From: Carex sylvatica
Lineage: Eukaryota > Streptophyta > Magnoliopsida > Poales > Cyperaceae
Length of the DNA: 64,000 nt
Direction: 5' to 3'
NCBI GenBank assembly: GCA_964058845.1
Contig: CAXKVR010000004.1
Span: forward strand, 1 to 64,000
Position 1 is the first letter of the stretch, and each line of letters begins with the position of its first letter. This document shows positions 34,401-47,214 of the stretch, one piece after another. A program made the translations under genes and the position numbers. The notes under the pieces were generated by a model. It was not told the DNA's origin. It saw only the letters and a program-made list of their open reading frames with translations, and did no database searches.

Positions 34401-37400
34401 TTGCATGCACCAAGTATATCCTTCATACATACGCGAAGTAGGAGCCATTTTTGCAAGTTCCAAGGCATTTACAGTTCTTAATATCAGTGCTTCTAGAAGA
34501 TGTGATGAAAAACAATTTGGGATTTTTCAAAGAATATATTGACCTCTAAAATATCCATCTCCTGCTCCCTCGGCCTTTGACACGTAACTTTCAGCAAAGA
34601 AGTGATCTGTCTTTCATTTAATCTCTTTGAGTATCTCTGACCCTCCACAATCTTACAAGCCTATCAAAAAATTTATGATACCACATCTGTTTAGTAAAAC
34701 TGGAATAAATACTAGAATTTAGAAAGAAGATACTCCAACAAAAATAGCCTTACTTCCATGGGAAGGTAATTTGCTTTCTTCTGATTCCCCACTTGAAGAC
34801 AAGGAAGGTGCCCGTGCTTAATTGTAAAGCCATACATCTCCTTGAAGTATTCTACCACTGATTTCATGTTCATCTGGTCATCTATGGGGAAACTACATGA
34901 GATAGAGGGACAAGGTGAGAGATAGTAGAGAGAGAAAAGTGAACAATTAGTTGAAATATATCAACGGGAAATAAAGAAATTGAAACTAGGAAGTTGGAAA
35001 TACATACATGAGTTCATGGGTTGGTCGGGATGTCAGACCAGAGATTCGGTATTTGCGCCTCACATTTCCCCTGTGAGTAACCTCAACTTTCACTCCTCTC
35101 AGAGCTCTCTTTATCTGATTGATAAAAATCAATAAGAACAAGCTTTAACCTTTTATGTAAGAACACGAAAAAAACTTGGTTAAATAAGTGTCATTTAGAT
35201 ATGAGTGAGGCTACAGTACAATGCATAGCGCACTTTGGTCCGTACAACGGATCGTTACCTTCATTTTCAAAGTCTAAATAGTTGTTCCGAATGAACCTCC
35301 ATATGAAAATGTGCTTGGAGACCAAATTTTACATATTTAGAATTTTTTTACTTTTTTTTAAGACAGGTAGAAATTCACTAATTTTGAATGGTCTAAAATC
35401 TTTAAATCAAATGATTTTGTACCTATTTTAAAAAAGAGTAAAAAAATTCTAAAAAATGTAAAATTTGGCATCCAAGCATATTTTCATATGGAGATCACGT
35501 TGAGCAGAACAAATCAACTGTTTGGACTTTGGAAATGGAGATATGTATCCACAGTATGGACCAAAGTGCACTATGCATAGTACCAGACGTCACTCTATAG
35601 ATATTACCTTGATTCGATCAGCATCAGATAATGGCCTTGAGATCACATCCTTCCCTAATATCTGTGCCACAAATTCAATCACTGGGAGGGGTTCGATGAA
35701 GGCAGTGGATGACATGTCTGGAGAAAAGTAAAGCAAACTACTTAAAGCAAAAGTTTCAAAAGAAGATGAAGAAGTTTCATAATGAAGAAATATCTTTACC
35801 GATATTAAGTGAGAGACCCATCTGCGTGGGTCGGATACTCTGGTAAAAGCCACACCATGATTGTAACCCCTCGCCAAGCCTTTGTGGTTTTTTAATACCA
35901 GGAGAATAGAATGACCTCCCTATTGACACATATCTATTCATAGAACAAATTATAAACCACCAATTACATCACATAACAAATTATTGGAAACAATTTTTGT
36001 ATGAGAGAACTGAAATGCTACTCAAATCTGGTCATTCATCCTTTTAAATGGATACTAAATGAATAAATAATAGATCTAAATAATAGGACCCGACAAAACA
36101 AAAATAATGCATAATTGGAAATGTTAAAATAGACTTCACCTTTGACTGGATAGCTCACGAAGGACTACATCAAGAACCTGAAGGGTCTCTCGAGGTGCAT
36201 CAGGCTGCCGGCCAGCCAAAAACTGACGAAGGTGGTGTAGGTCGGCACGTGCTGCAAACTTTATTGTCACTCGAAATTCTCTCTCCCTTCAAAATCAGAT
36301 ACTAACATGTCACTGACAGGCCCAAGTATGTAACCAGAAGGTCCCTTTTTAATTCAAATTTTAGTTCCCTAAAAATTTGTAATGTCTAGGCTAGATATTC
36401 TAAGCTGGTTGAGGGATATGGGTAAAGCCATGCAACATTATTTTCACCAATGAATCTCCCAAAAGAGAATTTTAAAAACAATAATGCATGAAATTACTCT
36501 TTAAAAAATATATCATAGGCACCACATGTAAACTTCCAACAGTGCCTGTTATTAAAATACTAGTAAAAGGGTAAATGCTACATATAATGATTTTTTATAG
36601 TTCAATACAGAAGGATTTATTTGTAGAAACCAAACAGGAATGACAGAAGCTTAAAGTTCTACTCGAGCAATTTATAAAAATTCAAACTAATGCACATGCA
36701 ACCTCATTGAACTGGAAAGCACACAAGTACATAAAAGATCACAATGAACTATATCTCACAATAATAATTGACTTGAAATTTCTAAATTATGTAACACAAG
36801 CACAACCATGTCAGCTTGCCGTTGTATAATGAACAATAAGACTTTTTTTTTCCTTGATAAACCTAAATTGAGAAAATTAATTTCACTTATTATGTCAATA
36901 GCATCTTATATGCAGGCTCAAAGGTAATACAGTAAAGTCACTATTCCAATAGCGGTCTACGAGACTAATTAAGCTTAGAGAAATGAGGCATTTTTTTATT
37001 CATAGCTGGTAAACTTATAAACGAACAGCCTTATTACATAAAGGTGAATCTTTGGTTAATTGCAGTAATAACAATCATTTGAAATAAGCAACATGGCATA
37101 CCTGACTATACCGGTACCATCATCCTCCTCAGAAATCTTTAATGTGAAAACCTTTGAATCGAACGGCAAAAGGCCTGCTGTGTAAAGATTCTTCCTGCCA
37201 TCATAGGCTGGTAACCTCATGCCCAAATCTGATTGCCGATAAAGCCTCACCAATTCACCCATTATAACCCTATTCATACTCCTTGAGTTCACTTCTGGCA
37301 TTATTGTCACCTAAACACAACATATTCAACAGATTATTGTTCAAAATTTTGTGTGGATAAATAATTTCCTTAGCACTCATCAGTGCCCATTGCACCCAGT

Positions 37401-37841
37401 CTTATTAGCAATATTTGTATGTAATGTGGTTATTCCAAGGAATTGTTGAGAATTTCTGGGTGCCCAAAATGAAAAATAGGATCAAGGAATTTAAAAGCTT
37501 ACATCATACTGGTTCAAGTCTTTGTCAGGCAGTTGTGCAAGAAAATGGTTGGCCTTGACAATGCACCTGGTACCAACAGTACCGAATCCAGGCCGTCTCT
37601 GAAAAGCAACACCTTTGCTCGAGACAGGGGGGCCCACAGCCAGAGTAGTCTCAACTTCTGGCTTGGGTGATTTCCCTTTGCCTCCCCGCCCTCTCCTCCT
37701 GTTTGTGCATTTCTTAGCCTCTTGAAGGGGCAAGGTTGTAGTTTCGAGTTTTTGTTGGTTTACACTACTCTGTAACGGCTTCTTTGAGATGACATGTCTC
37801 TCCCCTTTAGATGGGTCTTTTGCCATTTGTCTGTGCGGCAT
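25449..37841 (-). CDS. AGO10: ARGONAUTE10 (PINHEAD/ZWILLE)-like protein
   Basis: Small-RNA-binding Argonaute; AGO10 is known to sequester miR165/166 and maintain the shoot meristem. Exons: 37841-37503, 37310-37102, 36286-36140, 35933-35800, 35717-35608, 35114-35008, 34892-34754, 34660-34544, 34166-34059, 33962-33891, 33475-33353, 32756-32600, 32127-32006, 31855-31718, 30499-30357, 30057-29995, 29862-29799, 29717-29582, 27615-27542, 27461-27367, 27256-27225, 25615-25449: 2796 nt, 931 aa, phases consistent. It opens MPHRQM as AGO10 does, has a basic [10 protein letters not shown] stretch, then N, PAZ, MID and PIWI domains, ending VMFYC. The slicer tetrad is complete: Asp658 (GADVTHP), Glu699 (RQELIQ), Asp744 (RDGVSEGQ), His843 (HYHVLW). 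Shorter than Arabidopsis (988 aa) at the N-terminus. At the exon 6/7 junction the usual LMFP reads LIFP. Intron 10 uses a GC donor. An AG lies two bases before the ATG, suggesting a 5'UTR intron. AGO1 is the main alternative; the N-terminus favours AGO10. Confidence 0.94.
25943..27118. mobile_element. PIF/Harbinger-like nonautonomous element in AGO10 intron 21
   Basis: Element 25946-27115 (1170 bp) begins GGCCCTGTTCG and ends CGAACAGGCCC (imperfect inverted repeats), flanked by TAA at 25943-25945 and 27116-27118. A 3-bp TAA/TTA duplication with GGSCCTGTTYG ends fits PIF/Harbinger (Tourist-like) elements; hAT is less likely. Subterminal GGGATNNGA/ATTCCC words recur at both ends. No transposase. 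It makes up about three quarters of the last intron of the AGO10-like gene, between the 32-nt exon 21 and the final exon. Confidence 0.75.
27738..29400 (+). mobile_element. RTE-type LINE fragment in AGO10 intron 18
   Basis: Non-LTR retrotransposon remnant, antisense to AGO10. Frame-broken reverse-transcriptase blocks are visible: KLWERGIEH (about 27813), [20 protein letters not shown] (about 27979), [18 protein letters not shown] (about 28313) and [17 protein letters not shown] (about 28950). The box that is normally FADD reads LFVHDVVLI, so a catalytic Asp is His. It ends in a TTG-repeat tail (29362-29377), a mark of plant RTE elements. A 23-bp target duplication (GATGTTTCARTCAATATTAG core) flanks it at 27738-27760 and 29378-29400 with one mismatch. 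5'-truncated, as usual for LINEs. The host intron is otherwise only about 0.33 kb. Confidence 0.88.
28596..28727. repeat. 66-bp tandem duplication inside the LINE
   Basis: Two 66-bp units (starting ACGGCAATTAGACCTCCAAT and ACGGCGATCAGACCTACGAT) lie head to tail in the C-terminal coding part of the LINE. They differ at several positions, so the duplication predates much of the decay. Confidence 0.85.
35194..35604. mobile_element. fold-back MITE (Mutator-type) in AGO10 intron 5
   Basis: A 393-bp hairpin element (35203-35595). The left arm starts GAGTGAGGCTACAGTACAAT and the right arm, reverse-complemented, starts GAGTGACGTCTGGTACTATG; both continue with ATGCATAGYGCACTTTGGTC and CTCCATATGAAAATRTGCTTGG. 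Flanks TTTAGATAT and TATAGATAT resemble a 9-bp target duplication with one mismatch, which suggests a Mutator-type MITE. The right end is about 12 bases from the splice donor of exon 5 (35607). A more decayed relative lies at about 44.79-45.12 kb. Confidence 0.8.
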
Positions 37842-37842
37842 G

Positions 37843-40800
37843 TCTATACAACAATGAGATGGGTAAGTATTAGTTTCTCTGTCAAGGATGAAGAAAGTAA
37901 TGGAGATGTCCAGTGATGCATTTGCCTTGGGGTCGCACAGTTGAAGAAAGGTAAATACAGGGGGTATAAGAAGATGTGACGGTGATAACAGAGTAAAAAG
38001 GAGGGAGAAAGCAGAGGGGAATAAATTAAAGGAAAAGGTAGGTAATGCTTCCGCATTAATTTGCATATCAGTACTAGTACAGGTAGCAGTGCATGTAGTT
38101 GACCCCTTGCCTCTTATAGAGAGAGAGAGAGAGAGAAATGGCTTAGGGTTTTAGTTATAGCTTAAGTTTCAACAAAACCAGTAAGTTGTCGGAGAAGGTA
38201 TATAACGGCTAAGCACCAGCACTTGCTTGACATTCCCCCTGATATTCTCTAATACGAGGACAATAGGAATAAGGACCTTTTTCACATATAACCCTGAAAA
38301 AACTCAAATTATACACACCCGCCCAAAAGGAAAAAACACCAACACCAATGTAGAGACCAAGTTTGAGCTGTATTTGCAGCCCCGCATAGAGAATTAAATA
38401 ATCTCTAAGGTGTTTATAGGAAAATAAAGAAAATGCTGACTGGAAAGAAAAGATCAAAGCTTAAAGAAACAGGAAAGGAAACAAAAGAAGGCTCCACTTT
38501 GGAGAGGTGGGGAATAATGAAGCATTGGGATGGAGCTAAGTTTAGTGGGATCCGGACAAGAGGCCACTAAGAGATAAATAGGATAAAACCAAGATCTGGA
38601 AATAGAAGCAGCATGGGTAAAGGTGTTCAAAATCCAAATCAAAATAAAACCACCTCTCTTAAGTATTAATAAATTACTATGTGAGAGTACTGTTGATGTG
38701 GGGAAGAAAGAGGGAGGGAAAGAAGACAAGGACCCGCTTTCCCAAAAAGCCAAGGGACAAAGAGGAGCATTCAGTTCTTTATTGGTTTTATTATGTTTCT
38801 ACCAAAGTATATGGGTTATGATCCTCTCCAGTCCACAGATGAACCTTCACCGTACGATGAAAAACAAAGGGTCCGGGATGTGCCTATGAGTCCTCAAATA
38901 AAGGGGTAACTTTGAAGAGGATCCATATAGTAATTTTCCACTGCCTCAGTGGTGGGGGGAAGGGACCATGTTTATGTTTATTTATTTATTGAAAATAGTG
39001 GCAAGGAATGGAATAAGGGATTAGGAAGTTTCACTGTTTGTTTATTCCTCCCACACAAGGTTCACTGTTCTCAATTAAAAAAAAAAAAAAATGCTTTTGT
39101 AATTAAGGCATACGCTCTGCTTTTCCTTTTTCCTTACTTTTTGAACAATGAACTGTGCACGCGCGTATGTCTTTTTAATATGAACCTTGCGCATAAATAA
39201 TTTTAAGAACAACAATCACCATAATGACACTCTAATAAAAGTAATGCAAAGATTATAAAAAAAACTAACAGGAAAAATAAAGGCAAAATATTGATATCTG
39301 ATATATATTCAGGGTGAGCCAGCATTAAAAAAAATAAGAGGGTAGATAAGTAAAATGATAAAAAGAAAGTCAATAAAAAAAATTCATTAGTTTTCATTAT
39401 TTTTTGATAACGGAGAAAGTGATGAAGCTTAATGCCCCGGCTGGGACGCCGTCTATGAGCGACACACGAGGTAAGCGTGCGACCGTACAGATCTCGTTAA
39501 TCATCTTCATTTACAACCAAAACGGAGAGAATCAGATATTTCAGATAGACAGAGAAGAAAGATCTCCATTAGTTGGAAAATGGAGAAGAGATGAGAGGGT
39601 GGGAAAAAGGAACGGGGAGCAAGGTTTAAATGGAAACGCTGTATAACACAGATGTACAGTGAAAGGCATAATGGGGGGATACGAGTTGGCTCTGCCTCTG
39701 CGCTCTCTGTCTTTCTTTATTTTCTTTTAGCTGATGGCTCTGTGTGTCACAGTCTGCGCCGCTATAGTGCTCTGCACTTGAGCATGGTGTGACCAGAGCA
39801 GTGCTATCACCTCTAGTGGTCTAATTGGAATTATGAGAGAGAACCCATTTAGTTCTTTTAATTCTTCTGTAGTGCTTTAAATTGGTCTGTACTGCTGTCA
39901 TGACCTGATTTATGTATGCATAAATAAACTAAAGAAATGTTCTAAAATATACAGCTTCTGTGGACTGGGGGTTTTCAAAACTCAAGAGCGACAGATTTAT
40001 ATTATCCGGGACAGGTACTCTGCAAGACTGCAACACCAAAAGTGACCATGTTTTTAATGGGTAAGGACAATTAATAATTAAATACCTAACGATTTATAAA
40101 AAAAAATTAAAAAATACAATACAGAGCTTGCTTCGCAGAAAAAATATATTCTAGTTTGAAACCAAATTTATCCAAGAAAACATAAATTATGGTTAACAAA
40201 TATTTATCCACCAAACAGAGACGAGTAAATTGGTGGTTAACGGAAATGTAAAACAAAATGTTTGGTTAAATAACGAGTTTATTGGATTAAACCAACAGCA
40301 TCATCACACGTACTATTGTATTTTTTTTTTCAAAACAAAAGCTAGCGTACTGCTATTATATCCCGCTAGATATATCTTTTTGTTATTAGCCCGGCACATC
40401 ACCTGGCGCATATGACGAGTATTTCTCTAGGTATACCGTATCTAATATACATGCACAAATGATATGATTTGAAGAACTGAATAATGAAGTATTTGTCCGA
40501 AGTATTGTACCATAAATATTTGTACATTATAAAGATGTAGGTTATCCAGTAGATGAAAGCATGAGGATTTAGAGCGGCGAGTACCACCAAAGGAACAGAA
40601 GTTTTTTGTAGATCACTCAAGATTAGTAGCTGCTGTGTTTTCACCTTAAAAGCATAATATTGTTATTATAATCCAGTCCACCTGATCTATCTACACCGCT
40701 CTATCACAATAGGGTGTGTGCATCTGGACCGTTCATTTTAGATCCAATGGATTGGATCGAAGCCGGAATCATGTTTTAAGGTGAGAAAAGCAGAGCACAT

Positions 40801-43800
40801 ACAGATCTAGATTTACTTTTACGCCCTTGTTCAAGTACATTCGATTTTATTAGGTACTACAAAAACAAGGCAATGAAGTTCTTACAAAATAACACAATAC
40901 TTGCTAGTGATAGACAATTTGCACAGTACAATATAATATTAAGGAAAATTTAAATTTATTTGGAAAGGGTTGAAATCACGAGGTACTAACTTTACTGTGT
41001 GGTTCCTATACCAAACCGATTAGGTTAACAAAATCCATCCATCCTACCTATTTTTTTGAGTGAGAAACAGGAGTCGATCCATCCTAACTATTAAAGTATA
41101 CATTTCTATATATTCATCTATTAATTTTTTCATAGATTTTCTTCTGTCCAAAATATATTTCCCCTGTCAAAACTTAATAGCTATTTCCCAAGGATTTCTA
41201 CCTGAAATCAATAATTATGTAGGCAATGATATTTGTTATCACGACACAACTAGTTTCCTTACAAATAACTGAAGATGTCAACACTAATCAGTGCTTAGTG
41301 CTAAAGATCAATGCAACTAGAAAAATTAAGACATGTTGCTAGCAGAATCAATGAATTAATTTCAAGGAAAATTAAAAAGTAATGCCTATCAGACCTCATA
41401 TAGAGGTGTGCCTCAATACAGACAGAATAAGATGAATATCAAACCCTTGATATAATAAAACTGTTAGCTCTATCAAATTAATGATAGCTCAATTTTAAGC
41501 ACTAAGCACAATTGTATTCATCGGATTAAGGCAGGAGTTTTTACAAATTGCTCAGAAAACTATATAGATTTGGCTGTTATTGTTGATTTAGGTAAAATTA
41601 CAACCAACTCTGAAATGGAAACTAAACTTTATCCATATGGTAAAATAGCAAACAAAGATTGGGAGAACATACAACCCTAATAAATATCTTCCCCCTTGAA
41701 AGAGAATTCGCGTTCCGATGCCTCCCGTCCCTGATTGAAAGTGAAGAGTGAATAGGATACAAATGGTTGGAAGGATTTAATGTGAGAAAAGGGGGGGACT
41801 GACATTCCTCAATAAAAGTTTGGATTTGGCATCAGTTCATTATTTTCCTCTGATTTTCATTCCGTAGCAATTAGCGGCTCATATAAAAGCTCCGACGATG
41901 ATGACCAGTTTAAAGATGATCGCAATGTTGTTCTCGTTTTGTGGCTCACCTCTCTTTCGTTTACTCTCCTTCCCTCTTTATCCCTATTTGCGCTCACAGC
42001 CTAACTAGGTTTGAGTGGCAAGGCTTAAAAATTAGGAAATTATTTTGATCTTTAGTAATTCTTCGCTAATAAATCAGCCTTCCTAGTTAATTGTTTCAGA
42101 CAAGGAAAAATTAATTTCAAATCATATTCAATTTATCATTCTTTGATTAAATTGAATTGAACTGAATCTTGTTTGAAACTGTTTCGATCAACACTTAATA
42201 CTGGGGAATGGAGAAGGTCGTTGAAGTTAGCCAAGCATCGATGTGTTATGTTATTTTTAAATCAACATCATATTTGTTCGCCTAGCTTGCTGCAGAATCC
42301 TCAAATAAATATAATTATCATTCCTAAGTAATGATTTTATTTTGAATGAATTCTATTCTATCATTAATTTATTGAATTTAAGTAAACTTTTGTTTGAAAT
42401 GGCTCCTATCAATACCTAAATTTGAGCTTCAATATATTGTTTTATTTTCAAATCCCGTAAGGTTCACCAGCCAAGCTTGCTGGTTAAATCCTTGACTGAA
42501 AAGAAGATATGTTTTAATTGCATGACTTTAGATGTTCAAAAAGGAAATGTTTGGAGTTTGTCCTTCATACCCTTACCATAGAAGGAATAAATTTTCATAC
42601 TCTTACTCTTAGTCTTATCATCAACTGATAAGATGAACTACACCATTAGTTTGACTTCTGATAAATAATTTATGTATACTCTTGGAAAAAAAATCTGTCA
42701 AAATCAGATCTTGATGTCCTTCTTTAGAAAACACCTCAAGCCATTATTCAAATATTGTGAGTTTCAATCTTGAACTCAGTTTCTGTGTGGTTTACATATT
42801 ATACTTCACAAGACAATGATTCTATTTTAAAGTTGCAGGGTTCTTTATCAATTCCTAGTACCAATTCTATTCATTTAAATAAAGAGAAGAAATGTGCCCT
42901 TCTATTTAACTTGGCAAGGGACTAATATATACAGGTTTACATTTAAACAGTACTATTAATATATATTTCATATATGAGAGGGGATATATGGATGGGTGAC
43001 CAGTTGGTTACCGATTATGAGCAAATTTGATATAAAGTATAGAAGTAACGTAAGCCATATAAATACTTTATTATTTTTATTTTTATTTTGACAAGTGCAG
43101 TGTCAATTGCCGACTTGTCACGATTTGTGAAATAAGTTTGTTGCCAAATATAACTGTTACCAATATATATAAATTTGTGTTTAGATACTTGAAAAGAGAT
43201 AACCTAATTCCCATGAGAATGCCATTTTACATGTTATGTCGTTCTCAGACAAGCACTCACATGGGCCATGAAATAATGCAACTTCAACAACTGATATTCA
43301 TGAATGTTTCTTATATACTAAGAGACCTAACCCAACATATCATAACCTACATATATGAGATTCGAATATATTTTCTCAAGAACACTAGACTAGTAGAAAA
43401 TCGGTTGCCTGAATAAAAGATAGATTTGTGTCACCTATCTTCATAATTTTGCCGAATAGCTCAGCCACAAGACGAAGAATTAGTAGTAACCCTGTTTAGT
43501 TTGTTAAGCTTTCATTGTTTCTATTCTTCACATTTAGATCTTCAATAAAGCAAGCCACTAGTTATAAAATAAGCATACGAGTGACCATGACAGATGAAAT
43601 TTTTGAATCTCAGATTAACGAGATTTTTTATCTATATACTAATTTTATCACATAAGTTGTAATGTGCAATGTATAAAATTAAGCCTCTAAGCAGGAGTAC
43701 GGAACCTGCCTGCACATGTCATCAACTGACTCAAAAGTCAGAACTATGATGCACATATAGGTATTCAGCCTGATTCAGAACTACTGCTTGCATGGGTACC

Positions 43801-46695
43801 TTAATATTTTATCAAATAAACAAACAAGCCAACAGATAGAAACACTGCGCACAGGGTCGCAGAGACACTCAGACACACTTCGATTTTGAGTCAAAGTGAC
43901 ACAACTAAGATTTAGATGTTGCTTCAAAGGAACAATAGCTTAGTTGACTTTTACAGGAACCCCCTAGAATTAGCATTACTAACCGCGCTGAAAAGTTTTT
44001 GTGATAATAAATGTTTTTTTTGCTTAATATATTTATTCTGACAATGTTGGATAGCGGATAGAACTGTAAATTTTGAAATAATACACAAAAGAAAACATGG
44101 TACAATGGAAAGGAAAAGTCAACTTGAGGAAAAAGCAACGGTAAAAGGTTGAAAGCAGAAGAGACAAACTACGCATGCATGCCACTTCAATGGTAAACGA
44201 TAAGGAAAAAGGTAGAAATGTAAATGCATGGTGCATACCAGTTCTTTAGACTTTAGAGGTAGATGCCTTCGGTTGCTTTGTTGATGGTCTACTCTCCAGC
44301 CCCAAGCTCACCTCACCTCACCACCTTTTGTTCACCCCTTAACACGAAAGCACAGTAAGCGTGCATGCATACCCATACACTACCTCTGGGCCCCACGGCA
44401 CTTCCCGCACGGGCTTACCCTACCTGTCACGTGACACCCACCAAATTCTCAATTTCTCAGCAAATAGTAAATAAAAATAATGAAAAGAAACATAAAGCGT
44501 ACTGGGATGACCCATCATTGACATCTGTACATGTCAATCCATTATCCATATATCATTATTTTTATACGACATAGCAACTTGTTCGTGGATGTATGCTAAT
44601 GACGCACTGAAACATAACCAGGTGTATCTAATGGCCATTATTCACACTTAACCACCTACTTAGGTTTAGTGCTTTCTACGGATAAATATCATATATACTA
44701 ATAGTAGAGTTTACAAGTTCATTTTTTTTCAGATTATCTAAGGCGAGCAGATCCAGGAATAGAAAAAAACTATTAACTCAACTCATGAGTGAGGCTATTA
44801 TAATATGCATATTGCTGATCAATTCATACTATATATGAGTTCATATTTTATTTTTTAAATTCAAACAATCAATCCAAATCGTTAAATATGGTTTCATATG
44901 AGAAATGTACTTGGAGAATAAATTTTACATTTATAGGAACCTTTTAACTATTTTTTTTGATAGATTAAAAAATCACTTGATCTAAAAATTATTGATCATC
45001 AGATAGCGGTGGTTTTCTATCTTTTAAAAAAAACAATTGATTTACAGGTACATTTTTTATATGGATGTCATATTTTGTTTAACGCTGTTTGAACTTTGAA
45101 GAAATTTCTAAAGTGAGAATTACCAGTTAAAAACTTTAAACTAAAAGGTCCGCAAAAGTTGCATCTGTTTACACCAAGCTTATTAACCGAAGTTATTAGC
45201 TATAAGTTATAACGAATTCCCCATCTATGCAACAGAACCCTTATAAGCCCAAAAGAGAGTTGGTTGGTTGATATTAATTATTTTTATCATCAAATTAAGC
45301 TGAAAACAAATACGTATTTCTACCAAATACGTATTTCATCAACCAAAGCGAAACCTTTTAGCTCTGTTCAACGTAATGACCCATAGTCCATAGATGATTA
45401 AAAAAACTAAAAAGAGTTAGACACTCGTTAAAATTTGCTGCCGAGGCAAAATATGCCACCAACAAATTACTACAAAAATAAAATAAAAATAGACTGATGA
45501 AATGACGGGTGACGACAGTGAAAAGACGTCAAGATTCGTGAATCCTCTGTCATAGTACAAGACAACTAAAATTCAAAATCACCAAAAAGATATCAATTAG
45601 ACCGTATCGAATGAGGTGACAATGACATAGAGAGCGAGCACAAATATTTAAGCGCCATGGCTGGACTTGCCTATGCCGAATCATAGGAGACACCCCCACA
45701 TAACCGTAAGCACTGCGAATCGCGGCGCGTACGGTAGAATCAATCAATCAATCAATCCTAAAAGAGATAGAGAGGTAAGCTTACCGTCGTTCCGACTTAG
45801 AGAGAGAGAGAGAGAGAGGTTGGGATATACTTGAATACTTGATAGTTGATAGTATATGAAGAGGAGGGTTGATAGGATTATGAGAAAACGACGAAGGTAA
45901 GGAAACAAAGGAAGAGAAGCAATCATGAGATCGCTGCCCAGGGTTTGAAATATAGTGCTGAGGAAACGACAGACCAGGACTTGTAACAGAAAAGTACCAC
46001 AATTTCTCCATGAAGAACGAAAATGGAGACAATATTACTGAGAAACGGACGTCTCCAATTGTCAATAAAGGAGGGACAGGTGAACAGATCTGAACAGGCA
46101 TGGACGAGGACTGAATGAAACCTTTTGCTTCCCGCTTTGGCCGCTGGTGAAACAGTGGCATGCGCTCGGTGTTCCATGGAGCGAGCATGTAGTGCACTCG
46201 GAAAGTGTTCTGCCACGTGGTGCACCAGGTGCAAAATTTAATTTCCATTGAGCACTTGGGGCTCGTGGAACAGCTTTGTCAAAAGCCCAATTTCTCTCTT
46301 TGCAAGAAAGAGAAGAAACTTGAAAAAAAAAGAGTAAAAAAGAACGAGAAAGAGAAAGTAAAAAGAGAGAGAAAGCGAAAAGAAAAGAAAGAACGGCATT
46401 TAATGCGGTCATTGAACCGGGAAACTCTTTCTGCTTTAGGCGGTCTCGCGGCTTTTAATGCATGCTATTCTCCTGCGTAGCACTAGGAAAGGAAGAGGAA
46501 ATGAAGAACTGGAGGCAGCGCTCGTATCAGAAATAAGGAAGCGGCATAAATGAATATTCCTCCTAGGTGTATCAATATTACGTAAATCGTAAATACAATA
46601 ACACACCCACCAGGCACCAGCTCCCGAAATCTAAAGCGGACGCGAATGTGATTAATGTTAGAAAAAATTATGAACTAAAAAAATGGAAGGAACTC
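37843..46695. other. AGO10 upstream region, no second gene recognised
   Basis: About 8.9 kb of AT-rich DNA between the AGO10 start exon and a leader-like exon at 46.7 kb. Contains (GA)n at 38119-38137 and 45796-45818, a donor-like GAG/GTAAGC on + near 39470, a CACGTGG G-box at about 46216 and several low-complexity runs. Open frames here are short and unrecognisable. It may be promoter, or a long 5'UTR intron of AGO10. Confidence 0.45.
44785..45120. repeat. decayed fold-back repeat related to the AGO10 intron 5 MITE
   Basis: Left part has GAGTGAGGCTATTATAATAT and AGAAATGTACTTGGAGAATA; the right part, inverted, has AAACAAAATATGACATCCAT then AAAAAATGTACCTGTAAAT. The arms match each other and the intron 5 element only loosely. 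Probably an old copy of the same MITE family. Confidence 0.5.
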
Positions 46696-46815
46696 ACCTA
46701 GCGCTTGAAGAGGAAGAAGAAGAGGAACAATAGAGAAATCTGTTTCCAGCAAATATATGAGAGCTTCTTGGAGAGAGGTTGGAGAGAGAAGAAACTATTG
46801 AGATAAGCCACTACT
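46696..46815 (-). promoter_or_regulatory. candidate noncoding first exon (5' leader) of AGO10
   Basis: Read on -, a CT-rich leader-like sequence (TCTTCTCTCTCCAACCTCTC ... TTCCTCTTCTTCTTCCTCTT) ends in GCGCTAG followed by an ideal donor GTGAGT at 46697. The matching acceptor could be the AG at 37845-37844, two bases before the AGO10 ATG, giving an intron of about 8.85 kb. The link is inference; another unrelated transcript could own this exon. Confidence 0.35.
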
Positions 46816-47025
46816 TCAGACTACAACGGTCGCAAGTGCTCTCGCTTTTCATCCGTTACTCAGGCCGCTACAAAGAAAAACTGATGACATCTACTCATCA
46901 GTTATAAAGCACGCTTTGTTAATTGTTACTACTTTTTTTTTTTTCTTGTGTGCAGTAAAATCTATGAAGCCACGCTTTCAGTGCTCTCGCTTTTCATACA
47001 TAGCTTTTTCTTTTTATACAATTGA

Positions 47026-47043
47026 GGGGGGGGGGGGGGGGGG
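47026..47043. repeat. 18-base G homopolymer followed by GA repeat
   Basis: An uninterrupted run of G then CAGAGAGAGAGA. Prone to length error in sequencing and assembly. Confidence 0.9.
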
Positions 47044-47214
47044 CAGAGAGAGAGATTGTGTGTGAGAGGAGTAGGACCCTGATTGCAGAGAATGTCTGTA
47101 GGACCCGATTAGAGAGAGAGATGGAACGATAAAGCAAGCGTTTCATCGTCGAAGAAAAGTGTTAGAGAGAGGATATGGAAAAAAATAGATCTAATTGAGA
47201 GATTAGATTTTAAG

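Noticed and set aside
37842..38066. Upstream extension of the AGO10 start exon in the same frame
   Set aside because: The extension is Phe/Ser/Leu-rich and unlike Argonaute; the MPHRQM start matches AGO10 and is preceded by an AG acceptor.
39404..39646. Plus-strand exon with GAG/GTAAGC donor
   Set aside because: Could be read as a short exon, but no second exon or family match; kept only as a remark.
45781..46248. 155-codon minus-strand open frame upstream of AGO10
   Set aside because: No family features, low-complexity Ser/Leu tail from a CT repeat, overlapping alternative frames. Possibly leader or promoter sequence.
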